DNA of 64,000 bases, taken from contig CM034131.1 in the NCBI GenBank assembly GCA_019914995.1, positions 2,418,001-2,482,000 on the forward strand. Direction: 5' to 3'. This DNA is from Acanthochlamys bracteata. Lineage: Eukaryota; Streptophyta; Magnoliopsida; Pandanales; Velloziaceae. The notes below the pieces were generated by a model, which worked only from the letters and a program-made list of their open reading frames with translations, had not been told where the DNA came from and made no database searches. Within the stretch, counting starts at the first letter, position 1. Each line of letters starts with the position of its first letter. Both the position numbers and the translations under genes were made by a program. Below are positions 24,611 through 37,700 of the stretch, piece after piece.

Positions 24611-26244
24611 TATGACTGCACAATTCTTATATATTGTGACAATATATGATTTGATTTAAAAATTCAATCTGTTATTACTCATTTAATTAGGATTAGTGTT
24701 AAAAATTTGACCAATATAAATATATGAGTTAGATTAGGATTGAATAAAATTGATCCGGTTATTAAATATATCAATTCAGATTATCCGAAATTAATCTACC
24801 AATTCGAATTGACATATTTTGAAGGAACAATTCTTTCTTACCGTATAATAAAATTTTAGTAATAAAAAGTAAATAATAATAATTTATAAATTGTAAAATT
24901 AAATTATATTTATAATTAATTATTTATTTTTATGTCTTAGTAAAATAGTGTAAGATGATAACTATAATATTATCGAAAGTATAACTATGTAGTTATTGTT
25001 TTAATGACGAATTTGAATTTTGAATAAAAATTTTTTATCAAAATTTTGGCTATGTTTATCAAGATTTTTATCAAAATTATTAATATGTCTTTATAATAAT
25101 AAAATTTCAGCTGTCACCACATTTTTTTAAAAATAAAAATAAACTTTTTTGGATATTTTAAGGATCTATAAAAATATTTTAAAGTTCACATTTTGACGAA
25201 CATTCACTATATCTCTTCACCAAAAATATCGTGCACTTTTATTTCAAATATTTTTATAATTTCACACAAGCTTAAAAGTATAGAATTAAAAATTAATAAT
25301 TTTAATTATTAAATAGATCGATCTGAATTTGATCTGGTTATTAAATAGATTTAATCAGAATTGACAATTTTTTTATTCATATTAATTTATAGATTAAATT
25401 AGGGTTGAACAAATACGAGCCAATTATTAAATAGATCAATTCAAAATAGATCCATTAATCCAAAATACCACCCCAAATGTTCCGCACAAATAAAATCCCA
25501 AAAAGAAAAAAGAGCATGGGACCTATAAGAGCAATGCATGGGCAAATTTGTCATTTGAGATGGCAGGGGACCTTAATGTGGAAATATGAATTAGAGGGGC
25601 TCTTTTTTCCTAACTTCGATTAAAGGGACCTAGAAGAGTTTTTCTCCAATATGCTACTTATTTCTAGTGAATCTATTTCTCCAATATGCTCCATTATTTT
25701 CAATTAGAATATATCTATTTCTTTATGACTGGTGAATTAAGATGAATGTTCTTAATTAACTTATAATTATGTTATCTTTATTGGTAATCGATAATAAAGA
25801 TGACAAGAAAACAAAAATATCTTTAACAAAAAAAAAAAAAAACAAAATAGATAAAATAAAAAAGGTTTTCTTGGAGGGATGAAGTTTTTAATGGAAAATG
25901 AATGGTGTGATTTTAGCCACACTAACGTTTGCTTTGTCATAGCAGGTTATATACAACTCCACAATGAGTAACAGAAGCAGTCGCTATCCTTCTAACATAA
26001 ATGACAGAAACAAATATTTCAAGTTTTCCAGTATACTCAACAGTATTTTTAAATATTTATTAATGAGAACAAGAGTAGATCAATATTACTTGGACATGAT
26101 GAAACAAGTTAAAAGGTGTGAATGCAGATTCTGATGGCCACTCTTAAAACGAATACTACAAATGCAGTTCCAATGTAAGTCCACAATAAATTGACAAAAA
26201 ATAGAGATGTGAATTATTGCAAGCTCTTCAAGATGATAAAAATT
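24611..26244. other. Intergenic region between SURF2 and cytochrome b5
   Basis: These genes are convergent. The region is AT-rich. The phrase GGTTATTAAATA-GATC/TATC-AATTC recurs near 24760-24780, 25310-25350 and 25420-25450, pointing to a short degenerate repeat. An A-run lies at about 25829-25842. No gene is visible. Confidence 0.5.
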
Positions 26245-29196
26245 TCAATTGCTTTTGGTGTAAAATCTGACAGCAACAGCAAGACCCAAGATCATCAGAG
26301 GAACCAAGAACTGGAGGATCCTGATGATGAAGTCTGAGGTCTTGTCCTGATTGTAGTGGGGCTGGTTGGGAGGTGTGTACTTAACCTTCGTAGGGATTGT
26401 CGACTCATCAATCTCACCAACATAGTACTCATCCATCATAGCCCTTGCACTGGTGCTGTGACCAACATCCTCAAAATCATCCGTCGCATCCTTCCCTGAA
26501 TGAAGCATAAGTTCCATATTTAGTTTCCACACTTACTCATATTTGATTGCTAAATTATTGGATAAGTTGTGTTTTACATAACCAAACCAACCTGTTGCTG
26601 ATAGCAAAACCTCATCGCCACCAGGGTGGTCTTCCAAGAATTTAGTTACATCATAAACCTGAATTTCAGATGTCAATGGACAAGTTAAACTGAACAAATG
26701 ATAGAACTAAAAGAGAATTACAATATTATCTGATTATGATAGAAAGATAACAAAAGGGCATACGAGTCACTACACTAGAGCTGAATCTAAAATCATCTAT
26801 AGCATTATACACTTTTTAGCCTTTACTAAAAGTCTGGTCCACCTTAAAAACCTATGCTTCCTTCCACATGCATTCGCTCATCTTGCTCAATGTTAACCAG
26901 ATCATGGGGCATGTCTGGTGGTGATATTGGTTCAGGCATGCAGTACTCAACCTAAGTTGGTAGTGGTAAGATTAATTGGGATGTCCGATACACGGGGACA
27001 TATACTGTTTTGAAAATATTGAAGGTAAAAGCATGTATACTAATTGTAAGAATTATGCTAACACTGGTTTCACAAACGAAAATGTTTTATAGAACAAACC
27101 AAAACTGTGCAAAATAACCGTAAATTTGATTGCATCTAATCGAAGAGCAAAGACTCTTGAAAATTCAGGCCATAAAGACACGATTAGACTAGACTAGAGA
27201 GATTGAATCGACAAACCGTGGTTGCGATTTATTATGGGGCCAACAACTACAAGTTGCTCTAAACATGGTACAACACCATCTTGCAAGCATTGTAGACAAT
27301 CAGGAAACAGGGAGAAAATGAAAAATAAAAGATAAATTGCTATTTCAGTTAGGTGTTACTCAAGTATAAAAGGAATTAGGTTTCATCACAGATCATAAAA
27401 GGTTTTTATTAGTGAAATCAAGTTTACACATTCTATTGTCGGATTTGACAATTGTAGTGTTATTAATATACACCAATCTAGTGTATCCACACAAGCAGTT
27501 AAGAAATCTATGCTAGAGTAGTGAAAGCATATAGGAAAGTAGGATACAGTGATTGATGATACAAAAGTGTATATATATATATAGATAGATAGATATATAA
27601 ATTGTGCTCAACTGACATAATCTTTTGTTTGGGAATCAGACATGGACCTCTATGAGTCTTAACGTTGGACCAGTAGCAAACCCAAATTAAAAAATGTCAC
27701 CCCTCTACAGAACAAAGAAAACCCTTTCAAATTATAACTAAACTAGAACCGCCGGGTAGTATCACAAATTTTTATCTTATCACAAATAATATCAAAGAGG
27801 TATGCCGGATGTGGACATGAGTCTCAACCCACATGCATGGGCATGGGCAGAAGACTAACATTAATTTTCATAATAAAACGTTTGTCAATTATAAGTTTCC
27901 CTACTTCCAATTCCAAATTGAAAAGGTTCTTTCTTATCATTTTCATTATTTTCCTTTCTTAGCAAATAAGCTTTTCTCTTTACTATTATTACTCAAATTT
28001 TGGTTATTATACATTCTCTTATCATTCCTTATAGTTGTACTTACCTACTTCAAAGCTCCATTTCCCGCTTGTTATATAGCATAAATTATAACGGGAACAT
28101 TTATTTATTTTATGTATTATCCACACGACTTTTTGTGATATACCAGACCAATATATGCAAAGATTACGGAGCGTTTGGAATTGCTTATGAAATGAAACTT
28201 TTCTAAAATAAAAGATATTTATGTCTATTTAAAAAAAACAAACTTTATTTTTTTGATGTAAAAAAATAATAAAAATATACAATAAAAAAATCTCATTATG
28301 CAAAATTTTTCTACACTTTCTAAATTTTAAAATAAAATTTTTAAATACTTATAAAATATATATTAAAAAACGTGAAATAGAGAAATTGAAAAGGAAACGC
28401 AATCCCAAACGCCTAGCATGGTAAGTCAAGCAATAAGACATGTAAGACAAAAATGTGCCAAAGTAGAAGCACTAATGTATAGCGACCAAGCTATTATAGA
28501 CCAGCCCTACGAAAATTTCAAAGCAAGATTGCCACGAAATGACTTCACTAAAAAGTACATTCATTCAACCAGAACTCAGGTACCACTTGGAGAATCACGT
28601 CCGGTAAACTAGAACGCAGAGAAAACGCCAACAACAGATATCCATTGCCTTCTAAAACTACAAAGTTCTCATAAGCAGCTTACCATGGACTCAACAAGAT
28701 CTGATCTAACGTGCCAATTAATCTAAAAGCGCCCATTTCATAAAACTATATTTATGGAAATTATACAGCGGAGACCGTAAACTTCTCCTCCCAAGAACGA
28801 GAAGTAGGTTGCAATTTAATTACTAAGTTGTTATACAGGAGGAAGAATTCTATTTAAATCCACATATATACAGTAAGAAATTCTTCTCTCAAGCTTGCTG
28901 TAATTGGCTATAAACTGGAAAAAACACCAGATCTTTGTAAAAAACAAAGTGACTTTCATAGAAAAAGAGAATCCTTTATGAAAAAAATTGAATCTTTTAT
29001 AAAAAAGATTCGAATTTTTAAAACAAAATCATCACTTTTCCAGATCTAACAAAGTGTAACGGCCAATGAATCAATCAAACAAAAGAAAAACATGGAATAA
29101 GAAGAAGACCTTGCCGCCGATAATAAGCCAGCAGTCCTGCGCGGTGTTGTGCTTGGAGACTTCATCCAACTTGAACACTTTCTTCTCACTAGTCAT
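26245..29196 (-). CDS. CB5: Cytochrome b5, tail-anchored (ER type)
   Basis: Heme protein that passes electrons to fatty-acid desaturases, hydroxylases and some P450s on the cytosolic face of the ER. Exons: 29196-29110, 26658-26592 and 26495-26245, joined at phases 0 and 1, giving 134 residues, the usual plant length. The heme domain starts KVFKLDEVSKHNTAQDCW and has axial histidines in HPGG (His40) and GHS (His64). YVGEID precedes a linker with YTPPNQPHYNQDKTSDF. The C-terminal anchor is IIRILQFLVPLMILGLAVAV, followed by RFYTKSN. The short basic tail after the anchor favours ER targeting, though isoforms differ. Intron 1 is 2.45 kb and contains a MITE. Confidence 0.97.
27567..27600. repeat. 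TA/GATA microsatellite in cytochrome b5 intron 1
   Basis: A run of TATATATATATA followed by GATAGATAGATA and TATATAA. It is a simple-sequence repeat likely to vary in length between individuals. Confidence 0.75.
28171..28412. mobile_element. MITE, family 1 (copy B) in cytochrome b5 intron 1
   Basis: A 242 bp AT-rich element. The left end GCGTTTGGAATTGC (28171-28184) pairs with the right end GCAATCCCAAACGC (28399-28412), whose reverse complement is GCGTTTGGGATTGC: one mismatch in 14. It is the cleanest copy in the window. The interior has AATTTTTCTACACTTTCTAA and TTAAAAAACGTGAAATAG, both shared with the copy at 49607-49854. No target duplication is obvious. Confidence 0.8.
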
Positions 29197-31799
29197 CTTT
29201 CCGTTCACTACCTAGATCTCAAACAACAAAGAAGGGATGGAACTAGAGAGAGATAGCAGCGAAGTTGTTGAAGTTGGTGGAGACAAATTGCAACAAAACG
29301 AAGAAGAGGAGGGTGGTGTGATGACAAACAAGAGGGTTGGTGGCTGGCAGCCTAGCACTAGGCAGATGTTATGTTAAATTAATATAGAATAACAAAAGAT
29401 TAGAAGTAGAAGTTTTTCATTTGATTTACATTTACAACGATCATCATTCACTATCAGGTGTTAGGTGTGGTCAAATTTTTACTTGATGAAATATGAAAAC
29501 ACCATCTTTGAATAGAATACCTCTTTTGTGTAGACCTCTGTTTCTAAATAGAGATTGAGATCAAATATATTTTTTTCAGAATTAAGCCTGTGAAGACAAA
29601 TCAGTGGATTTTGAAAAGAAAAACATACTCAAGAAAAGATGCAGTAAGTGAATAATGTGTTCCATTAACGAAAATAAATTATTAAAAAATAATTTATTGT
29701 AAATATATTATTTAAACTAAATTTAATTTATATTTAAAAAAACAAATTAGAAATACTTTTTATTTTTTTTATGTAGTTATATAACAGTGAAAAGAGTAAA
29801 ATATTAATAGTTTGTTAATTTAAAAAAGAATGTTCACTTTGAAGTTGAGCGTAGCAAAATATTTCGTTTGTGGAGTGCACAATTCAACATGAACCAAAAA
29901 AATTTTGCAACTTCAAACTTATGCACAGCAAGTTTAGTTGCATTTACCGAAATCATGTTGGCAATATTTTTATTGTGCAAGCAACAAGTACAGGGCCTCT
30001 CTACGGATGAATCAGATTCGAATTAATCTGATACAGTAACATCAAAATTTTAAAATTTTTTAAACGCGAAAAATTCAGTTCAGATTATTTTAGAACTATG
30101 CATTAAACAAGTTTGGAAGCAGGTCTCACTGTTTTCGTTAGTAAATTCAACTAAAATATTTGGGTTGGTGGTGGTGGATTGTGGCCCACGGTTAGGCTTG
30201 CACAATTTCTACCTACCCCAGCTTTGGCCCATTAATTGTTCTTTTTGTTTTTTTTTTCTCGTTCTAAGACTCCCAGGGTTGGTGGCTCTCGTAAGGAGAA
30301 TGAATGAAATGTTTTATTTTGAATGGCTTTTGATTTCATTGTGGTTAAGCAAGTTATTAGTTGCTGAAGTTCATTCTAGATACAGTCACTGTTTTCAGGT
30401 GTTGGTCACAGACAATTGAAATGACCAGCTCAGGGAAGGAAGAATTTTTATATGCTCAGTGAATATTTTGTTTTGTGGAAAGAGATTAAGGACATATGTA
30501 GATAATACTTCAAGGTAAAAAGAAAAGAACATACGTATACTTGAATTTTTTAGATAAGAATACTTCAAAATTAGTGCCAAGAGTGCAGAAATTCAAAGCA
30601 AGTTGGAACTCACGAAATTTATTTTTTTTGTATCAAATTGTAAATTCGAACTCAATTTTGTTTTTAGTTTATCATTAACTCACTAAACTCATATCTAATT
30701 CCCTTATTACTAAATTTAGTTTCACCGAAAAGCTTATTTTACTAATTAAAACACACCCTAATTGTATATGTTATTGATATAAGAGTTTCAACAACAAGTG
30801 AATCTAAGTGCACCACTTAAGCTTTCTCAATAATTCAAACATTTCATATAAAAATATTTATTAGACGTTTATAACTTTTGTATTATTAATTACTTTTATA
30901 TTTAAAATTTTTAGAACTACAAATTTTGTAGTCAATAATTAAAGAATTTGATAGATAAAAGTGAAAATATATAAATATTAATAGATAAAAGGAGAGAGAG
31001 AGGAGCTTCAAGCCTTCAAGAGTGGCAGAACCCCTTGATAATGTACTGAGGGCAGCAAAAATGTCGTGATTGAGCCAATCAAAACTTTTTGCTGGGAATT
31101 TGAAGATATCAAACTGCATTCATGAAGGAAAAAAAAAAAAAAAAAAAAAAAAAAACAAAACAGAACCACTGCACGTCTTTCAGATAAAAAACTTACTACT
31201 TTAGTTGCAAGTGGTTAGGCACAACTTCCCTTTTTTGAAAAAAAAGCCGCACCCATCTAAACTTCAAATTCTGAAGGGTTAGCTTACAATCTTAAGACAA
31301 AACCAACCCACATATGAAGGTTTTGTACATGCTTTTCAACATTTGCTTGCATAATAAAAATTTATGATTACATCAGTTGCCATTTCAAAAAGTATGTTCT
31401 AGACTTTGAAACAAAATGAGTTACATGTCTCAGGAGGCTCGCACCTTTGCCTCCTAGCTGAGACAGAAAGAAGTTAATCAAGTTATTCCCCCAGCATTTG
31501 CATATATTGGAATACAACTACTCAAGACCAGGTAGTATCAAAATATGAACTGTCGGGTCCAGTGATAAATATGATTCCTATGTTAAGATAGCAAACATGC
31601 GTCAATTCTAGCAGCAGCATCAACAGCAAGACCCTCACATCAGGATGCCAACCAAAAATCAGTGGCCAGCTCCATGGGCAATCCATCTTTGAAAGGCTTT
31701 GCTGCGACAGTACTTTTGTAGTTTTGGAACTGTTGACTATTTGGTTTCGGCACTGGGGGATGTTGTTGACTGAAACATGAAATCACAGCTTGGTAAAAA
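29197..31799. other. Intergenic region between cytochrome b5 and quinolinate synthase
   Basis: The left end should hold the cytochrome b5 5' UTR and promoter (minus strand, upstream of 29196). The right end should hold the quinolinate synthase 3' UTR. Open frames here are short (for example 30165-30419) and show no known domain. The only striking feature is the A-run at 31129-31155. Confidence 0.5.
31129..31155 (+). repeat. Poly(A) run of 27
   Basis: An uninterrupted run of 27 A after CATGAAGG. The sequence just before it (about 31000-31128) is less AT-rich than its surroundings. This could be the tail of a retroposed (SINE-like or processed) sequence on the plus strand, but I cannot identify a source. 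Confidence 0.6.
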
Positions 31800-34700
31800 T
31801 CACGACACCCCAATTCTGGCTTCACCAAGTATTTGCTTAACAAGTTTTTCTGGCAACACCCCTGTAGCCTGAAAAATCAACAGATAAGATAAAACACAAA
31901 CCTTAGTGCAATCATATTTTACCCAAAAAGTTATTGCATAACAACTACTTGATATGCGATAGCGTCCAGACACAAAGTACTCAAACATTTTGAAAAGAGT
32001 AGCGGAACAATGATATCAGAATAAAAGCCAACCTGGAAATGCCGCATGTGCACAATCGGCTCGCACCCGACTTCTGCAACTGAATTTCCAAGAGGAGTGA
32101 CAGCGTTAAGTCTTCTCGCTTTATAGGTAGATAGGCTATGTTCCTTATCAGGAAGTTGATGGCATACGGTCAATAATGAATTCAGAGAGTTCATCTGCAG
32201 TAGAAAAACATATCACATTCTGTACACAAGCGAAGAGCATATATACTTCACGGATAGGAATGGATGATAAGCTGACTGGAAAACTGGAGGAATTGTGTAT
32301 GTTCTAAGTATCTTTTTATTCAGACTCGGCTGTTGCAACTATAATACTAATCCAGTATGAGCCATTCTGATAACTCATCAAAGGTCAGAACTTAGGTGGA
32401 TGAAAGTATGATTGCAACAGCAAATATATTTCACAGTCATAATTCTGTTTTCAGATGCATATTAATCACTACATGTCATCTAAATGACCAAGCAAACTAG
32501 GTGGTCCTAAGCTGTAACACCAAGCAGAATGAAAAGTCAAAAATAACACAGTCCTGAATCATGCACATCAACAAGCACCTTCTATTTAGCATTGCTATGC
32601 ATCATGGTGATAACCTCCATGCTCTAAGAAACATGACTGCTGTGGAATATCATGATTGGGTTGTTTTAGATCCAAGTTCACAACAACCAATTCGATGAAG
32701 ACACAGGCAAACAGTTAGTCATGAAAATAGGGGTCGCTAATTTATTACATCATATTTTATATAACAGTTCCTTCAGCTCTTCTTCACTGCAGAAGTATCT
32801 TTGATTCATTTAGATTAGAACGATCTCCTACAATTTCAGACATACCTCCAAACACCTAGCTAATTCTAGGAATCTGTTAGTATCCTTTTATCTAATTCTA
32901 GGTCTTTTCAGCAGTATATTGGTTAGATGAATAAACACATAATATTAAGAAAATGACGAGTATATCAGTTCGACAACACAACTAATTTTTCTAGAAAAGC
33001 ACTAACCTTCATATATGGACAGGAAGCGCAACCTCCATGAAGAGAGCACCCTTCACCACTCATCACACCAGGAACAACAGTAATTTTAGCAAGATCACTT
33101 GCTATTGAGGAACTTAAGCCATGTGAACCATTAACCGATGTTCTTGAGACTGCATCTGATGAGACTGGAAACACAATCTCAGCAGTGACTCTTGCTCCTT
33201 TGGACGAGCATTCATCAGAACTCAATATATCACGAACTGCAGCAACTATTGCTGTAATCATCCCTGATTCTGTTCCTAGGACAAACTGTAGGTGGTCATC
33301 CACATTTCTATGCAAAGCCTCCTTCACCCTTTGTTTGATAAAATCCAATATATTCTGGGTGGACCCTACTACCCCCATTCCCCTTCTTTTTGCTTCCATA
33401 GCAAGTGAGAACATTTCTCCGGGCACCTCAAAGTGAGCTGTTAGGAAAGCATCGCAGTAAACTTCCTTAATTCTAGCAACCACTTCGTGCCCAAAAAGGT
33501 GATGCACGATACAGGTGCCTTCCTGACAAAGATAAACAGGACAAATAAGTCAATGGCACATATGAATGATAATGAAAGAGGATACATAGTCTTATTTAAG
33601 GCATTTCAGTTGCTTGCAAATGCTATCAGTTCTGGAAACATCAAAACTAAATAATAGAAACTTGTTCAGTGCAATCAGCCATGGACATTCGTAAGTGTGA
33701 TTGACAATCACTTTCCTGTTTTCCATCTACTTCACCAAACAAGTTTGACATCCACTGCTTAAATTCTAGCTACAGTTCACATGTGAAATGAACATTCTCA
33801 AAAGTAACTTGCTAGAGCATATTACAGACAGGTCTTTACCCAAGCAGTGGCCAAGAGAAACAACACATGGAAATATCATCACATAGTAGAATCATTTAGT
33901 CTTGAGAAATCAGATGTAGATTAGTTAAATGTTGACATAAACTTTACAACAAGCTAACAAATGATTAAGGCATTATTGTCAATCACACAGCTTCTACGTA
34001 ACAAGTAACAGGAATTGCCATTTACTAACAGAAAAAGACTCAATTTTTTCACATATATTACTAGCATGCTCAACAATCCACATTACTAACAGTAGAACTC
34101 AATACGATGATAGGAAATGCATTTTCTTTAGAAGGTCATTAAGAAACTGAATCCCAAACTTGAAAAAAGTAGTCATATGGTTGGAAAAAAAGTATCCATA
34201 TGGTTGTAGCCCTGTAACCATACCTAATAAAAGAACAAGTTTGACATATCGAATTGAATGGTAAGCTTCCAGAAATAACATGCGACACTATTACTAAGCT
34301 AATCTGAGATGATGCTAATGATTGAGAACATGTTATCCGCAGTTTTCTTTTCCTTCTGTTTCTTTAAATAGGTGCATGTAAGGCAAAAGCAATCAGGTAA
34401 CCAATTGATGACTCGCTGAAGCACAAAATATATATGCTGGATAGAGGGATAAGAATGTTTTATCACCATATTCATTTTATCATTGAATCTTACTTTAGCT
34501 ACTGATAAAATAGTGACTCAAATGTACCTGGTAATAGTGCAGATGAGTCAGTGATGATTTAATAGAGTTCCTGTTATGTTTTGGATGTATTTGAGCTATT
34601 TCTTCATCAGTCATTATAGACATTTGGCGGAATAGCTCTGCAATATTAGCTCCCATATAAGTGTCAGGACCATAATAAATGTTTAGATCTGGTATTTGGG

Positions 34701-37700
34701 TAAAAGCCTGCATAAAAGATAGCATCAGATATATGGAGAACGTGTCTTATGCCAAGAACTTCATCCAGGGAAAAGATTAAATTAACAAAATCAGGATTTA
34801 ATGGAAAGTGAAGGCACAATCTCAAAATTACCTGCAATATCGTTTGAACAACATTTGATGAGGTACAGGTGATTGTTGGCAGAAGTTCATGCCCATGAGC
34901 TTTCGTCTCCAAGGAAGTATTTATATAAATGACATGCAATGATGGAGCTGATTTTGCAGCTGCCTGGATGTAGTGCATGTAAGCTGGGCTTGCTGCAGCA
35001 TCTGCTAAAGAGCATCCAATTTCTTCACTTGACATTCTATAAACACCAATCTGTAAAAAACATTAACATTATCAGTACACTGGTAAGAGAACAAGCAAAA
35101 TCAAGAGTAATAAGAGATTCTCTAACTATTTTTAAGAGCCAAAGTGGACTTGCCTAGCAAAGCTAATACTTTTCGTTAAGCATATAAGCTAGTACATATG
35201 CATAACAAAAAATCGCCATGAGTAATAAATGGAACAGCAAGTGAACACCACTCAAGCAGATGGATGAAGTTTACCTTTTCATAGCCAGCCTGGTCAAGTA
35301 TTGCACGCACATTTTCTGACATAAAATCGACACCTAGTACAGTGATAAACTGGCATCCAGCTTCTACCATTTTGACTGCTCTGTCTGCCATAACCAAGGA
35401 ATCAGATATATGAATATGAGGCCAGAGATTTTGCGCAGCAGTTAAGACACCCTGCACCTCTGGGTCCATGTAAAAGTGAGCAACTACACCAATTTTCTTC
35501 TCCTTCAACACATTGACAAGTTCGTGGACCTTCACTTCGTTAGGTGACAAAAACATGGCCTGCAAAGACAAAAAAGAATTGAGTAAATATAGCGATAACT
35601 TGTTCAGCTATTAGTATGTACATGTGAGACTCACATTCAGCTTAGCATCAAAGTCATGCATACACATGCTTCCAGTATATGGCATATACCACGAAGGAAC
35701 CTCAACACTGGATAGGAGACAGCGATAACAAAAAAAAACAAAAAATAACCTCTCACCAAATCTTCAGGATAAGCTATCTCAATGGCAGATAAATTAAGTC
35801 CAACAGTCAGAGGGAGCGCCCATCTTTCTATACTCTGTTTCAAGAAAAGAGGGCTTTTTTCTTCCAAGAAAACATCCAAGCATTATGCCTGGATGCATTC
35901 AGTAATTGCTCTAAGTCCAAGGGATGATTCGAATATACCCAAAACATCAGTCTACTTTGAAGCATCTATTGAAACTTGTTGTTGGAATATAGCATTTCAT
36001 TCTTTATATTGTGAGCAAAATCAGCGTCAGCTAATCCAACAAAATTTGATTCCTGTAACCATCTTATTTCAATTTTACCATCTAAACGCCAAAAAAAAAA
36101 AAAAAGAATGAACCTGCTCAAGGATTTAGGAATGTGTTAACCACATGTTTCGAAATAATTTGAATAAGTTGTTCCTGAATAGTTAATTCATATTGCAATG
36201 GAGCTTAGGAATTCCATCACATTTATCAAGTTCAAATTCAATATCTTAGATGTAAGAGAAAGTTTGACAAGGTCCTTCCTACTGCATGCCCAACAAATAT
36301 AAGATCCCACCTTTGAAAAAATTTCTTTCGAACTGAATCCACAATCACCTCTGATTGTGATAATATAAAAGATGTAAATTTTATAAATCTTACTTCTCTT
36401 TTAAAACAAATATTTAAACAAGATTTCCTTTAGTTTTGGTGTGTACAACAAACATTATCCTATCAACATCCACCCAGTGTTAAGAGAGATTTACCTATTC
36501 TATGGTTAAAGAGTTCTAGTACATCTTTCTACACAAACAAATACGACCTCACATGGATTGCATCTATTACCTTAAGCTTCAGAAGATACATACATAATGC
36601 TATTCAAAATTGGAAAGGTATCCTCAAGTATATAAAGTAGAACAATGTGTATAGAAACAAATACTGAGTATAAAGACACACACTTAATATTAACTTAGCC
36701 ATCAAAGCTTGATGAAAAAATCCTCACTTCATGAAGTATAGCTCAATGTGCAACATAACCAGTATTACAGGCAACCTAATTAATGTCACTTGCATTGTAT
36801 TGAGAAAATAGCTTCACCTCCTTAATATTCGGTCTTTTAATCATTTCCATTAGTTTCTCAATTTTAATCTTTTGTAGTGGTATATTACAGACGCTAATTG
36901 CACATATTGCAGGCATCAACCACTTTACAGAAACTAACCCTCATCCAACTCCACACATTGGCTCAGAACCATACTACTATTGCTGCTCTTGACTTAGCTT
37001 GTATTTTAAGACCTTGGTTTCTCTTTGACTTCGACACACTCATAACCTTGCCTAAACATGAAGCTTTCTATAACCTAAAGCAATCCTCTACCTGCATGAC
37101 TTGCTGAAGTCAACCAGCGATCACAAATGTTACACATCATTGCATTCAAAATCTACAGTTTCTCCATCGCCATAATCCTTCAGTCATGTAATAGATGAAA
37201 AAATTATGAAGCACAGACACGGATAATCGAAGTCAAGGCAACATTAAAAAAAAACGTGAGTACTTGGCCATGTCTGCAAATAGTAGGACATAAACCAATT
37301 AGACCCAGCATGATGGTAGACATATCTATGAGTATAGATAATAATTCAATGAAAGGTTTGCATATGCATACACAATAAACTAAAATATGTATGTACATAC
37401 TTGTTACATACTACAAAAATTCTCCAACATATATCAATGTTGGCATTATGACTGCAAGAAATAAAAAGACCTAAACTTTTCTTAAGAGATAAGAAATTAA
37501 TAAGTACCAATTTCATTATACATACACAAAAGAAATTATTAAGAAAAAACTTATGGAAGCACCATATATGAGCGTACATAAGTATTTTAGAATTAATGCT
37601 TCAAAGTTTTTATGAATGGTTTACACAAGCATCAAGCATTCTTGATGTATTTATCGGAGAATACCGAGATCAAGTGTATCATATAGGTCTCTGCAAATGG

